Made by a program: the position numbers and the translations under genes. From Achromobacter agilis (lineage in GTDB: Bacteria > Pseudomonadota > Gammaproteobacteria > Burkholderiales > Burkholderiaceae_B): DNA of 64,000 bases. The notes beneath the pieces are model-generated. The model did not search any database, was not told the origin of the DNA, and saw only the letters and a list, made by a program, of their open reading frames with translations. Below are positions 33,597 to 42,056 of the stretch, piece after piece (the stretch's first letter is position 1; the number at the start of each line of letters is the position of its first letter). The stretch spans positions 274,770-338,769 of the forward strand of contig NZ_UFQB01000005.1 of NCBI RefSeq assembly GCF_900496965.1. Direction: 5' to 3'.

Positions 33597-36475
33597 AGTC
33601 ACGCGCATTACGCATCACCCGCCTTGCCTGCGCCCTGGGCGCGCTGGGCGTGTCCCTGTCCGCCCAGGCGCAATACGGCGGGGACGCCGCCTGCCTGGAA
33701 AATGCTCCCTACGACAACTATGCCGCGCTGGACTCGGGCTTGGGCAGCCCCTATATCAACGGCTGCATCCGCGCGCTGTCCGACCAACGCGCGGCGGTGC
33801 TGCTGCCGTCCGCCTTGGAAGGCGCCGGCCGGGTGCCTGGCGACGGCTCGCTGCGCCGCCACGCCTGGGGCTTCCTGGACCAGAATGGCCGGCTGGCGAT
33901 CCCGCCGATCTTCGAAGCGGTACGCGATTTCCGCCACGGCCTGGCCGCCGTTAAATGGCAAGGCCTGTGGGGCTTCATCGATAGCCGCGGCCGGATGGCC
34001 GTGCGGCCGCAATTCCACGCGGTGCAGGACTTTGCGGAAATCGGCCTGGCCGTGGCCACGCTGGACGGCCGCCAGGAACTGATCGACCGCCAGGGCAATC
34101 GCGTGGGCGAACCGCTGGACGAGAGCGTGGCGTCCCTCAATCTGCAGGACGGCATACCCGCCCTCGCCACGGTGGACTACAAGCTGGAGTACCGCTCCAA
34201 TACCGGCGAGCGCCGCTACGGCGATTCCCGCATCCAGCTGACCGGGGCCTTCGGAAAGGGCTTGTACGTCGCGATGTCGGACGAGGGCCGGTATGGGCTG
34301 GTGGACCAACAGTGGAACTGGGTGCTGGAACCCGTCTACCAGGACATCTCCGTCTCGCGCGACGAAGGCGTGCTGGCCACCGCCTACGGCCCGCGCGGCG
34401 CGGTGCTGCTGGACGCGGAAGGCAAGCCGGTCGGCGAGGACCAGAACTATCAAGACCTGGCGCCCCTGGGCAAGGCCTTCTGGAGCGCGGAACTGAGCCG
34501 CGGCAGCTACGTCATCCTGAATGCCGCGGGCGCGCCCGTGGCCAAACTGAAATCGGACGAGGCCTACGGATCCAAGCGCTACGGCGATATCCTCCTCTAC
34601 CCGTCCGGCGGCAAGCTCATGGCGCTGGCGCCGGGCCGCAGCGAACCCTTGGCGCTGGGCGCGGACCTGTCCGTCGCCGCTGACGATGAAGGCTACGTGC
34701 TGTTCACGAACGCGGAGCGCGTGCCCGTCGGCCTGCTGACCCCCACGGGCGCCTGGCTCCATGGCGACACGGCGCCCGCGGGGCTGGACGAGGTCGGCCG
34801 GATGGAAGTGCAGCAAGGCAAGCTGTGGCTCTTCAAGGAGGCCGGGCTGCTCAACGTGCTGGATGGCGAAGGCCGCGTGCTGCTCAAGCCCGAGGCCGTC
34901 GCGGCCGCGCAGGAAATGGCGCTGAAGCAATTGCCGCTGGACGTCCCCGGCGGCGCGCTCGGCCTGCTGGCCCAAGGCTATTGCCATTGCAGCAGCGAGA
35001 CGGGCGCGGGCCTGGTGCTGGCCGACGGCAGCATCGCGGCGGATCCCTCCTGGACGGCGGTGATCCCGCTGGACGGCGCCGACGGCTACGACGACTACAT
35101 GGCCCCGGCGCAAAGCGACCTCAAGGCGGAGCAACTGCGCTATGCCGCGGAAACGGCCGACGGCATGCGGCTGCTCGATGCCGCCGGCAAGCCGATGGAC
35201 TTGCCCGTCCAACAACATATCGGGGCGTTCCGCCACGGCTATGCGCTGACCTACGCCGGCGGCGTGAACCGCATGATCGACCGCAACGGCAAAACCTACG
35301 CGCTGCCCGATTATTTCGAGACGGAAGTTGTCGCGCCCGGCGTGGTCCGCTTCCTGAAAACGGCGGCCGAGGACGCACGCTGGGGCCTGTACGACTTCGT
35401 CGCCGGCAAGGAGCTGTTGCCGCCCCGCTACCAGACCATCGGCGACTTCCAGGATGGCCAGGCCATCGCGTCGCTCGGGCCGGATCGCGTGGGGATCGTC
35501 GACCGGCAAGGCCAATGGATCGTGCCGGCGAGCCACCATGCCGCGGAACGCGTCAACGCGCAGCTGTGGAAGGTGCAGCAGGCCGGCCCGCAGCAGGATG
35601 AGTACAAGCGCCCCACGGCCCTGTTCAATGCCCAGGGCCGTGCGCTGACCGCCTTCCTGCCCGGACTGCAGGCGGGCGCAGACGAAGACGGCGCCGTCAC
35701 GGCCGGCGACGCCACGCACCGCTGGATCGTCTCTCCCGATGGCTCCGCCGCGCTGGACATGGAGGACGCCAACTACACTCGCCTCGGAGACTGGATGGCG
35801 ATCCGCCGCGCCCAGCGCAGCGGCTACCTGAACGCCCAGGGCGAGTGGCAGATCGCGCCCGGCTCCGCCGTCGCCGGCACGTTCCGCGGCTCGCCCGCCC
35901 GCGCGCTGCTGACGGGCAACGACGGCGCCCGCGTGATCGACGCGCAAGGCAAGACCGTCACCGCGCTGCCTGCCGGGGAATGGAGCTGGCCCATCGGTTC
36001 CCCTTCGCTGCTGCGGCGCTACTACGCCAACGACCGGCAGAAGACGGACTATACGGGGCTCGACGGCAAGGCCCGTCTCACCGTCAACGGAAACGCATCC
36101 GGCTTTTCGGAAGGGTTCGCGGTGGCGCACCTGTCGAGCAACGCCATGCGCGCGATCGACGGCAAGGGCGCGTTGACCGGCCCTGCGTTCGATTCGCTGG
36201 GGCCGCTGCGCGAAGGCCTGGCGCCCGTCTACACGGACAGCGCCTACGGCTACGCGAACAACGAAGGCCAGTTGGCCATCCTGCCCGCGTACGATGCCGT
36301 GTCGCTCTTCCAGGACCAGCGCGCCGTCGTGTCCACCATGGAGATGTCGATGATCATCGACCCGACCGGCAGGCAGGTCGCGCGCGTGGAAATGGAATGC
36401 GGCGTGCGCACGCTCTACGGCTCGCACAACCAGCGGCTGTGGCCGCTGACCCTGCCCAAGCGCTGCCGCAAGTAA
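33593..36475 (+). CDS. Exported WG-repeat protein 2
   Basis: 960 residues. Signal peptide MKSRALRITRLACALGALGVSLSAQA. WG-type repeats run through the protein (WGFLDQNGRLAIPPIFEAVRDF, WGFIDSRGRMAVRPQFHAVQDF, YGLVDQQWNWVLEPVYQDI, WGLYDFVAGKELLPPRY, VGIVDRQGQWIVPASHHAA). Cys pairs occur near the N-terminus (AACLEN, NGCIRAL) and at the C-terminus (MECGVR, KRCRK), in the same places as in protein 1. The Ala-rich linker of protein 1 is missing. The ATGA overlap means the two are translated together; they are probably diverged duplicates acting in one periplasmic or outer-membrane complex. Function unknown. Confidence 0.85.
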   Translation: MKSRALRITRLACALGALGVSLSAQAQYGGDAACLENAPYDNYAALDSGLGSPYINGCIRALSDQRAAVLLPSALEGAGRVPGDGSLRRHAWGFLDQNGRLAIPPIFEAVRDFRHGLAAVKWQGLWGFIDSRGRMAVRPQFHAVQDFAEIGLAVATLDGRQELIDRQGNRVGEPLDESVASLNLQDGIPALATVDYKLEYRSNTGERRYGDSRIQLTGAFGKGLYVAMSDEGRYGLVDQQWNWVLEPVYQDISVSRDEGVLATAYGPRGAVLLDAEGKPVGEDQNYQDLAPLGKAFWSAELSRGSYVILNAAGAPVAKLKSDEAYGSKRYGDILLYPSGGKLMALAPGRSEPLALGADLSVAADDEGYVLFTNAERVPVGLLTPTGAWLHGDTAPAGLDEVGRMEVQQGKLWLFKEAGLLNVLDGEGRVLLKPEAVAAAQEMALKQLPLDVPGGALGLLAQGYCHCSSETGAGLVLADGSIAADPSWTAVIPLDGADGYDDYMAPAQSDLKAEQLRYAAETADGMRLLDAAGKPMDLPVQQHIGAFRHGYALTYAGGVNRMIDRNGKTYALPDYFETEVVAPGVVRFLKTAAEDARWGLYDFVAGKELLPPRYQTIGDFQDGQAIASLGPDRVGIVDRQGQWIVPASHHAAERVNAQLWKVQQAGPQQDEYKRPTALFNAQGRALTAFLPGLQAGADEDGAVTAGDATHRWIVSPDGSAALDMEDANYTRLGDWMAIRRAQRSGYLNAQGEWQIAPGSAVAGTFRGSPARALLTGNDGARVIDAQGKTVTALPAGEWSWPIGSPSLLRRYYANDRQKTDYTGLDGKARLTVNGNASGFSEGFAVAHLSSNAMRAIDGKGALTGPAFDSLGPLREGLAPVYTDSAYGYANNEGQLAILPAYDAVSLFQDQRAVVSTMEMSMIIDPTGRQVARVEMECGVRTLYGSHNQRLWPLTLPKRCRK

Positions 36476-36484
36476 CGCCCGGCC

Positions 36485-36515
36485 GGCGCTGGACGCCTAT
36501 TGCGTGTCCAGCGCC
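36485..36515. terminator. Perfect stem-loop between convergent genes
   Basis: GGCGCTGGAC (36485-36494) pairs with GTCCAGCGCC (36506-36515) around an 11-base loop that contains the stop codon of the minus-strand gene. It sits between two convergent genes. There is no T-run, so it may be an mRNA-end structure and not an intrinsic terminator. Confidence 0.45.
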
Positions 36516-37357
36516 AGGTAGCGGCGGGTCTGCACGATTTCCTCGCGCTCCTTGAAGCTGGTCAGCCGGTCGGCCAGCGCGCTGCTGTCTCCGGTCTGCC
36601 GGATGGCGACCAGCGTGGCCTGCATGGCATGGATGGCCGCGCGCTGCAGATCCGACGGAATGATGACCAGGCGGTACCCCATGGCCGCCAGGTCGGGCAG
36701 AGGCACCAGCGGCGTCTTGCCGCCATAGAACATATTGATGAGCTTCAGGCCCGGCAGGCGCTCGGCAATGACGCGGATCTGCTCCGGCGTCTCGGGCGCT
36801 TCCACGAAGAGCATGTCCGCCCCCGCCTTCAGATAGCGTTCCGCGCGGGACAGCGCGGCGTCGAAGCCTTCGACGGCGATCGCATCGGTGCGAGCGATGA
36901 CCAGCGCATCGGCATCGCTCAACGTCTGCCGGGCGATGTGCACCTTGCGGCACATTTCGTCGGCGTCGATCAGGCTTTTGTCGTCCAGGTGGCCGCAGCG
37001 CTTGGGGAAGGACTGGTCTTCGATGTGGAAGGCCGCCACGCCGGCGCGCTCCATGATGCGCACGGTGCGTTCCACGTTGGCCGACCCGCCGAAGCCGGTA
37101 TCGGCGTCCGCCACTACCGGCAGGCCGCTGGCGTCCACGATCTTCTCTACCCGGTCCATCACTTCGGTAAAGCTCAGCAGGCCGATGTCGGGATAGCCGG
37201 CCGCCCGCGCAATGGCGCCGCCGCTGGCGTAGACGGCCGGAAAGCCCGCCGCGGCCACCAGCCGCGCCGACATGCCGTCATACGCGCCGGGCGCCACGAC
37301 GATGTCCTCGGCCAGGCGCTGGCGCAACAGGGTGCTGGGTTTGGGGGAGACGTTCAT
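36497..37357 (-). CDS. Isocitrate lyase/PEP mutase family enzyme
   Basis: 286 residues. TIM-barrel motifs of the superfamily are present: APGAYDGMSARLVAAAGFPAVYASGGAIA, VVADADTGFGG (metal-binding Asp residues), IEDQSFPKRCGHL (catalytic loop, the K-[KR]-C-G-H signature), IARTDA, and MLFVEAPET. Such proteins are oxaloacetate decarboxylases, 2-methylisocitrate lyases or carboxyvinyl-phosphonate mutases; the exact reaction is not clear. AAGGAAG lies before the ATG at 37357. It is divergent from a LysR gene, its likely regulator. Confidence 0.87.
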   Translation of the reverse strand: MNVSPKPSTLLRQRLAEDIVVAPGAYDGMSARLVAAAGFPAVYASGGAIARAAGYPDIGLLSFTEVMDRVEKIVDASGLPVVADADTGFGGSANVERTVRIMERAGVAAFHIEDQSFPKRCGHLDDKSLIDADEMCRKVHIARQTLSDADALVIARTDAIAVEGFDAALSRAERYLKAGADMLFVEAPETPEQIRVIAERLPGLKLINMFYGGKTPLVPLPDLAAMGYRLVIIPSDLQRAAIHAMQATLVAIRQTGDSSALADRLTSFKEREEIVQTRRYLALDTQ

Positions 37358-37460
37358 GCGGCTTCCTTGGGGGAGTGGATCGATGCAGCCATGATCGGCC
37401 CGCCGGAATAGAATGTCCAATATATGAAAAATTGATAATTAGTATTTTTTAAGTACTGAT
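37358..37460. promoter_or_regulatory. AT-rich divergent promoter region with LysR-type dyad
   Basis: The 103-base gap between the lyase and LysR genes includes an AT-rich stretch (37425-37455) with AGTA-N9-TACT symmetry. This is a plausible LysR binding site and contains both promoters. I cannot define the -35/-10 boxes with confidence. Confidence 0.4.
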
Positions 37461-38339
37461 ATGGAACTTCGCCATCTACGCTACTTCGTCGCCACCGCCG
37501 AGGCCCAGCACTTCACGCGGGCGGCGGAACAGCTGGGCATGGCGCAACCGCCCCTGTCCCAGCAGATCCGTCAGCTGGAACAGGAAGTCGGCACGCCGCT
37601 CTTCGACCGCACCGGCCGGGGCGTGGCCCTGAACGATGCGGGCCGCGCCTTCCTCGCCTGCGCGCAGGACATCCTGCAGCGCGCGCAGGCCGCCGTCCTG
37701 GCGGCGCAGCGCGCGGCGCGCGGCGAGGTCGGCGAGCTGACCCTGGGCTTCACCGAATCCGCATCGTTCAACGGGGTGGTGACCGAGCTGATCCGGCAGT
37801 ACCGGCTGCAGTATCCGGACGTGGAGATGACGCTATCGCAAGGCGACAGCGAAACGCTGGTGGCGCAGTTGCGCAGCGGTGCGATCGACGCGGCCTTCGT
37901 GCGGCCGCCCTTTGCCCTGGACGGCGGGCTGGCGTTCATACCGCTGGCGCAGGAACCCCTGGTAGTGGCGCTGCCGCTGGGCCACCCGCTGGCGCGGCGC
38001 AAGCGGCTGGCGCCCGCCGACCTGGAGCGGGAACGCTTCATCCTGTATTCGCGCAAGTCCGGCTACGGACTGAGCGCGGACATCATGGCGGCCTGCCGGC
38101 AACATGGCCTGAGCCCGCTGATCGGGCAGCGCGCGCCGCAATTGTCTTCCGCGGTGAATCTGGTGGCGGCGGGCATGGGCGTGGCGATCGTGCCTGCCTC
38201 TCTGCGCCACCTGCGCCCCGACGGCGTGGTGTACCGCCCTTTCGCGCTGGAGTGGCCGCGCGCGGTGCTGGGGCTGGCGGTGCGCGAGCCAGGCGCGGGC
38301 GGACGCGTGCGGAACCTGCTGGCGCTGGCGCGGGGGTAG
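37461..38339 (+). CDS. LysR family transcriptional regulator
   Basis: 292 residues. The winged helix is MELRHLRYFVATAEAQHFTRAAEQLGMAQPPLSQQIRQLEQEVGTPLF-type, as in BenM/CatM relatives. The effector domain follows (TLGFTESASFNGVVTELIRQYR...). Divergent from the lyase gene, which it probably activates. Its 3' end is followed by three GTGTCWGACAC boxes. Confidence 0.88.
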   Translation: MELRHLRYFVATAEAQHFTRAAEQLGMAQPPLSQQIRQLEQEVGTPLFDRTGRGVALNDAGRAFLACAQDILQRAQAAVLAAQRAARGEVGELTLGFTESASFNGVVTELIRQYRLQYPDVEMTLSQGDSETLVAQLRSGAIDAAFVRPPFALDGGLAFIPLAQEPLVVALPLGHPLARRKRLAPADLERERFILYSRKSGYGLSADIMAACRQHGLSPLIGQRAPQLSSAVNLVAAGMGVAIVPASLRHLRPDGVVYRPFALEWPRAVLGLAVREPGAGGRVRNLLALARG

Positions 38340-38350
38340 TGGTTCAAGGG

Positions 38351-38448
38351 GTGTCAGACACTGACGGGCGCCAGGTGCGCATGTCAGTGTCTGACACCCG
38401 ACGAGACGCCCGCACGCGTGCAGTCAGTGCCTCACGGGTGTCTGACAC
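38351..38448. repeat. Three-box GTGTCWGACAC palindromic repeat
   Basis: Boxes at 38351 (A form), 38387 (T form) and 38438 (T form). The first two with their flanks make a perfect 15-base inverted repeat (GTGTCAGACACTGAC and GTCAGTGTCTGACAC). The T-T distance is 51 bases, as in the four-box elements at 52.6 and 63.7 kb. Located between convergent genes. Confidence 0.8.
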
Positions 38449-38470
38449 CCACCGAAAGCCCCGCTCCGCC

Positions 38471-39286
38471 TCACCCCTCGTGCGACTCATGCACCGCCGC
38501 CGCTCCCCGCTTCCAGTAGCTGGCGGCGCGGATACGGGTCTTGTCGATGCCATGCCCCGCCACCATGATTTCCCGTAGCGCCTTGGCCACGGCCGACTCC
38601 GCCGCCACCCACACATAGCCTTCGCCAGGCGGCAGGCGCAGGTCGCGCGCGGCCTCCAGCAACAGGACGCTATGGCCCGGCGCGGTGCCGTTGCGGTGCA
38701 GCCAGCGGATCGACGCCTGGGCGGCGGTGGGCAGCGGGATCTCGTTCGATTCGGCCGGCACTTCGATCAGCACCAGCGCCTGCGCGGCGGTGGGCAGCTC
38801 TTCCAGGCGGCGGGCGATGGCGGGCAAGGCGGTTTCGTCGCCGATCAGCACGTGCCAGTCGAAGCCCTTGGGCACCACGAAAGAGCCGCGCGGCCCGCCG
38901 ATGCCGAGTTGCTGCCCAGGCGCGGCCTGCTCGGCCCAGGTCGAGGCGGGGCCGTCGCCGTGTATCACGAAATCGATGACAAGCTCTTTGCGCGCCGTGT
39001 CGTAGCGGCGCGGCGTGTAGTCGCGCGCGACGGGCTTGGGCGCGCCCTCGGGGAACTTGACGCCGTCCGGCCCGACGGTGGGCAGCGCCGGCGGCTGCGA
39101 CGGGTCGGCGGGCAAGAACAGCTTCACGTGGTCGTCGAACGAGGCGGACACGAAGTCGTGCAGATCGTCGCCAGTAAAGGTGACGCGGGCCAGCAGGCCG
39201 GCAATGCGCTCGACGCTTGCCACGGTCAGCACGCGCATCTTCAGGTCGTGGCGGACGCGTTCGACGTTCAGGTCGGTACGGGTCAT
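38471..39286 (-). CDS. nfeF: Siderophore-interacting ferric reductase, NfeF-like
   Basis: 271 residues. The SIP family pattern is present: an N-terminal FAD domain (RVTFTGDDLHDF; RDYTPRRYD, the R-x-Y-S/T-P-R motif for FAD) and a C-terminal SIP domain (LLLEAARDLRLPPGEGYVWVAAESAVAKALREI, then ending with ASYWKRG). It reduces iron in ferric siderophores or chelates in the cytoplasm. It is 26 bases downstream of a His-rich PadR regulator, the arrangement known for E. coli yqjI/yqjH (nfeR/nfeF). GGAG precedes the ATG at 39286. Confidence 0.87.
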   Translation of the reverse strand: MTRTDLNVERVRHDLKMRVLTVASVERIAGLLARVTFTGDDLHDFVSASFDDHVKLFLPADPSQPPALPTVGPDGVKFPEGAPKPVARDYTPRRYDTARKELVIDFVIHGDGPASTWAEQAAPGQQLGIGGPRGSFVVPKGFDWHVLIGDETALPAIARRLEELPTAAQALVLIEVPAESNEIPLPTAAQASIRWLHRNGTAPGHSVLLLEAARDLRLPPGEGYVWVAAESAVAKALREIMVAGHGIDKTRIRAASYWKRGAAAVHESHEG

Positions 39287-39312
39287 GAATACTCCAGGAA
39301 TGAGGTCTGAAA

Positions 39313-40038
39313 TCAGGAACAGGGGCCTGTGATTTCTTCTGTTGCGCGCGCCAGGATGGCGGCGATGCGGCGCTGCTCCTTGGGAGTGGCGTCGGTGCGT
39401 TCCAGCAGCGCGCGCTTGAGCGCCTGGCGGGCCTCCACGAACTCCGGCAGCCATCCGGTTGCGGTGTCCTCGCCTTCGGGGCCGGTGCTGCGCGGCTGGC
39501 CGCTCCAGGCCTGGCGCATCCAGTCCATCTTGCGCGCGACGTGCTTGAACTTGTTGAACATCAGGGACAGGCGCTCGCGATTGCCGTCCAGGTGCGCCCG
39601 GCCCGGCTCCGCCAGGTGGTAGCGCTTTTTCGCGCCGGCCTGCTCGACCGTGGCGTAGCCCAGTTCTTCCAGGTAGGTCAGCGCGGGATAGACCATGCCG
39701 GGGCTGGGCGTGTAGAAGCCGTTGCTGAGCGCGCCCAGCGCTTTGATGAGTTCATACCCGTGGCTGGGGTTCTGCTCCAGCAGGCCCAGCAGCATGAGTT
39801 GCAGGTCGTCGCCGCTGACCTTGCGGCCGCGCGCCCAGCCGCGCCCGTCGCCGCCGAAGCCGTCCGCGTCTCCGCGGCCGTCGGGCGAGCCCGAGAACCA
39901 GTCGCCCCCCGCGCTGGCATGGCGCTGGTGATGGGCATGGCGGCCATCGTGATCGTGTTGCGGGGCGTGGCCGTGAGCCTTGCTCTGCGTGCGGCGCGGG
40001 CCGCGCGGGAATGCGGTCAGGAATTGGGGATGGCGCAT
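39313..40038 (-). CDS. nfeR: PadR family regulator with His-rich N-terminus, NfeR-like
   Basis: 241 residues. The first 45 residues are His-rich (HGHAPQHDHDGRHAHHQRH), a likely nickel or other metal site. The PadR winged helix follows (LLGLLEQNPSHGYELIKAL, SPGMVYPALTYLEELGYATVEQ). In E. coli, YqjI (NfeR) represses the ferric reductase gene yqjH and itself, and nickel relieves this. The same two-gene order and the operator just upstream argue for the same role. AAGGAGG lies at the correct distance from the ATG at 40038. Confidence 0.87.
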   Translation of the reverse strand: MRHPQFLTAFPRGPRRTQSKAHGHAPQHDHDGRHAHHQRHASAGGDWFSGSPDGRGDADGFGGDGRGWARGRKVSGDDLQLMLLGLLEQNPSHGYELIKALGALSNGFYTPSPGMVYPALTYLEELGYATVEQAGAKKRYHLAEPGRAHLDGNRERLSLMFNKFKHVARKMDWMRQAWSGQPRSTGPEGEDTATGWLPEFVEARQALKRALLERTDATPKEQRRIAAILARATEEITGPCS

Positions 40039-40056
40039 GGGAACCTCCTTGCTTTG

Positions 40057-40097
40057 TATCTTACGACATATATCTTACGATATATCTGAGATACTCC
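40057..40097. promoter_or_regulatory. Probable NfeR operator/promoter
   Basis: ATATATC-TTAC-GATATAT (40068-40085) is a perfect 7-base inverted repeat. The same bases read as two tandem 14-mers (TATCTTACGACATA and TATCTTACGATATA) followed by TATCTGAGATA. It is strikingly AT-rich in a high-GC window and lies directly upstream of the PadR gene's ribosome site, fitting autoregulation. Confidence 0.75.
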
Positions 40098-40102
40098 ATA
40101 CG

Positions 40103-40996
40103 TCAAGCCCGGCGTTCGATCACCCCCGCCGCGATGCCGCCCACGATCAGCGCCATGCCTGCCAGCAGCGAGGTGCTCACAGGTTCATGCAGGACCACGG
40201 CCGAACAGAGCAGGCCGAACACCGGCACGCCCAGCAAGCCGATCGACGTGACGCCCGCGGGCAAGGCCCGGTTGACGGTCACCGCCGCCCAGTACGCCAC
40301 CGCAATGCCGAATATGCCGCCATAGCCCAGCAGCCAGGCCAGGTCCGCGTTCCACGCCACCACGGGCGCGCCCTCGGCCGCGAACGCCACGGCCGATAGC
40401 ACCGCCGACGCCAGCAAGGCCTGCCAGAACGCGAGCTCGAATGGCGGCGTGGCCCAGCGATGGGCGCGAACGTAGACGATGTTGGCCGCCCAGCACAGCG
40501 CCGCCAGCAGGATCAGGCCGTTGCCGGCAAGCGCCTCGCGGTCGCGCCAGTCGAAGGTGAACGGATTGAAAATGACGATCAGCCCCAGCATGCCCAGCGC
40601 CAGCCCGGCCTGCCTGCCGCGTCCGATGGATTCGCCCAGGAACAGCCAGGCTGCCGGAATCACCCAGAGCGGCGTGGTGTACGCCAGCACGACCGAGCGC
40701 CCTGCCGGCACGTATCGCAGCCCCAGGCTGACCAGGGCCGCGAACGCGCCCATGTGCAGCAGCCCCACGCTGAGGATGACCGGGATGTCGGCCTTCACGG
40801 GCCAGGCCACGCGCCGCAAGGCGAGCCCAAGCACGAGTAGCGCTGCGGTGCCCGCGATGCTGCGCGCGGCGGCGGCCCAGATCGGCGTCATGTGTTGCAG
40901 CAGCAGCTTGTTGACGACCCAGGTGAACCCCCACGCCAGCACTACGACGCCCAGGAGCAGGAGGGCGTTGCGGCGGGAAAGCACGGCTTCGGACAT
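40103..40996 (-). CDS. EamA/DMT family transporter
   Basis: 297 residues with ten membrane segments in two EamA repeats (LLLLGVVVLAWGFTWVVNKLLL; later LILLAALCWAANIVYVRAHRWA). DMT-family exporters move amino acids, metabolites or drugs out of the cell; the substrate is unknown. It stops 64 bases before the start of the PadR gene on the same strand, with the operator between, so it probably belongs to a separate transcript. Confidence 0.83.
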   Translation of the reverse strand: MSEAVLSRRNALLLLGVVVLAWGFTWVVNKLLLQHMTPIWAAAARSIAGTAALLVLGLALRRVAWPVKADIPVILSVGLLHMGAFAALVSLGLRYVPAGRSVVLAYTTPLWVIPAAWLFLGESIGRGRQAGLALGMLGLIVIFNPFTFDWRDREALAGNGLILLAALCWAANIVYVRAHRWATPPFELAFWQALLASAVLSAVAFAAEGAPVVAWNADLAWLLGYGGIFGIAVAYWAAVTVNRALPAGVTSIGLLGVPVFGLLCSAVVLHEPVSTSLLAGMALIVGGIAAGVIERRA

Positions 40997-41084
40997 GATC
41001 GGCGGCGGAATTCCGCGGGAAGATCGGAACGGGAAGACCGACTATAGGAGCCGTCCGTGGCCGGCCCGTAGACCCACGGCGCGC

Positions 41085-41972
41085 CTATTCTCTGGAGCCA
41101 CGCACGCGCGGCGCGCCGGAACCGGAATCCTGCACCCAGCGCGCGAAGTCCGCTGCCCGGGGTTCCCCGGGCGCAGGCGCGTAGACCACCAGGCGCAAGT
41201 GCCGGCTCTCGTCGACCGACAGGGTCGCGTGCTCGAACGCCAGTTCGCCCAAGGGCTCTACCCTCAGGCTGCGCAGCCCGATGCATGCGCCGTGCACATC
41301 GTGTTCGCGCCACCAGGCCTTGAAGTCCGGCGACACGCGCTCCAGTTCATCCACCAGCTCGGCGACATCGGGCTCGCCCGCGGCGCTGACGAAATCGCGC
41401 CGGAAGGTGGAAAGCATCGCGGGCGCCTGCGCGGGCCAGTCCACGAACAGCTGCCGGATCGCAGGAACCGCGAACAGCATCCACAGCAGGTTGCGGCGGC
41501 CCGGCGCCTGGGCGGAAAAGCCGAACACGCGGTCGGCGGCCGCGTTCCATGCCACCACGTCCCAGCGCAGGTTCAGGATGTAGGCGGGGCGCGCGGGCAG
41601 GTCGTCCATCAGGCGGCGCACCTGCGCCGGCACGGTGCACCAGGTGCGGCCCGGTTCGGACGGGGGACGCTGGTGCGCCAGCAGGTAGAGGTGCCGGCGC
41701 TCGGCGGCGTCCAGCTTCAGCACGCGCGCCAGGTTTTCAAGAAAGCCAGCCGACACGCTGATGTTGCGGCCCTGTTCGAACCACGTGCACCAGGCCAGCC
41801 CCACGCCGGCCAGCGCCGCCACTTCCTCGCGCCGCAGCCCGGGCGTACGCCGGCGCCCGCCCGCCGGCAGGCCGAGTTCGGCGGGACGAAGGCGTTCGCG
41901 GCGCAAGCGCAGGAATTCCGACAGGTCGGCGCGGGTGCGTTCCAGGCGCCGGGGCGCGGCTATCTCGTTCAT
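41085..41972 (-). CDS. XRE family regulator with MmyB-like ligand domain
   Basis: 295 residues. The helix-turn-helix is PGLRREEVAALAGVGLAWCTWFEQGRNISVS-type (residues 40-75). The rest is the MmyB-like domain (RPAYILNLRWDVVAWNAAADRVFGF, then RNLLWMLFAVPAIRQLFVDW), a PAS-like fold that may bind a small hydrophobic ligand. Divergent from the DHA2 efflux gene, which it probably represses. An AT-rich 84-base control region separates them. Confidence 0.87.
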   Translation of the reverse strand: MNEIAAPRRLERTRADLSEFLRLRRERLRPAELGLPAGGRRRTPGLRREEVAALAGVGLAWCTWFEQGRNISVSAGFLENLARVLKLDAAERRHLYLLAHQRPPSEPGRTWCTVPAQVRRLMDDLPARPAYILNLRWDVVAWNAAADRVFGFSAQAPGRRNLLWMLFAVPAIRQLFVDWPAQAPAMLSTFRRDFVSAAGEPDVAELVDELERVSPDFKAWWREHDVHGACIGLRSLRVEPLGELAFEHATLSVDESRHLRLVVYAPAPGEPRAADFARWVQDSGSGAPRVRGSRE

Positions 41973-42056
41973 GGTCGTATTGCAGCTAGTAATAGCATAA
42001 ACAGCTAAATTGTATAAGGCTGAAAGCCTCACCAGAATAGCGCTCATCTTCATCCG

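Noticed and set aside
33608..36427. Long minus-strand reading frame (939 codons) opposite WG-repeat protein 2
   Set aside because: Same reason; no recognisable domain and no ribosome site.
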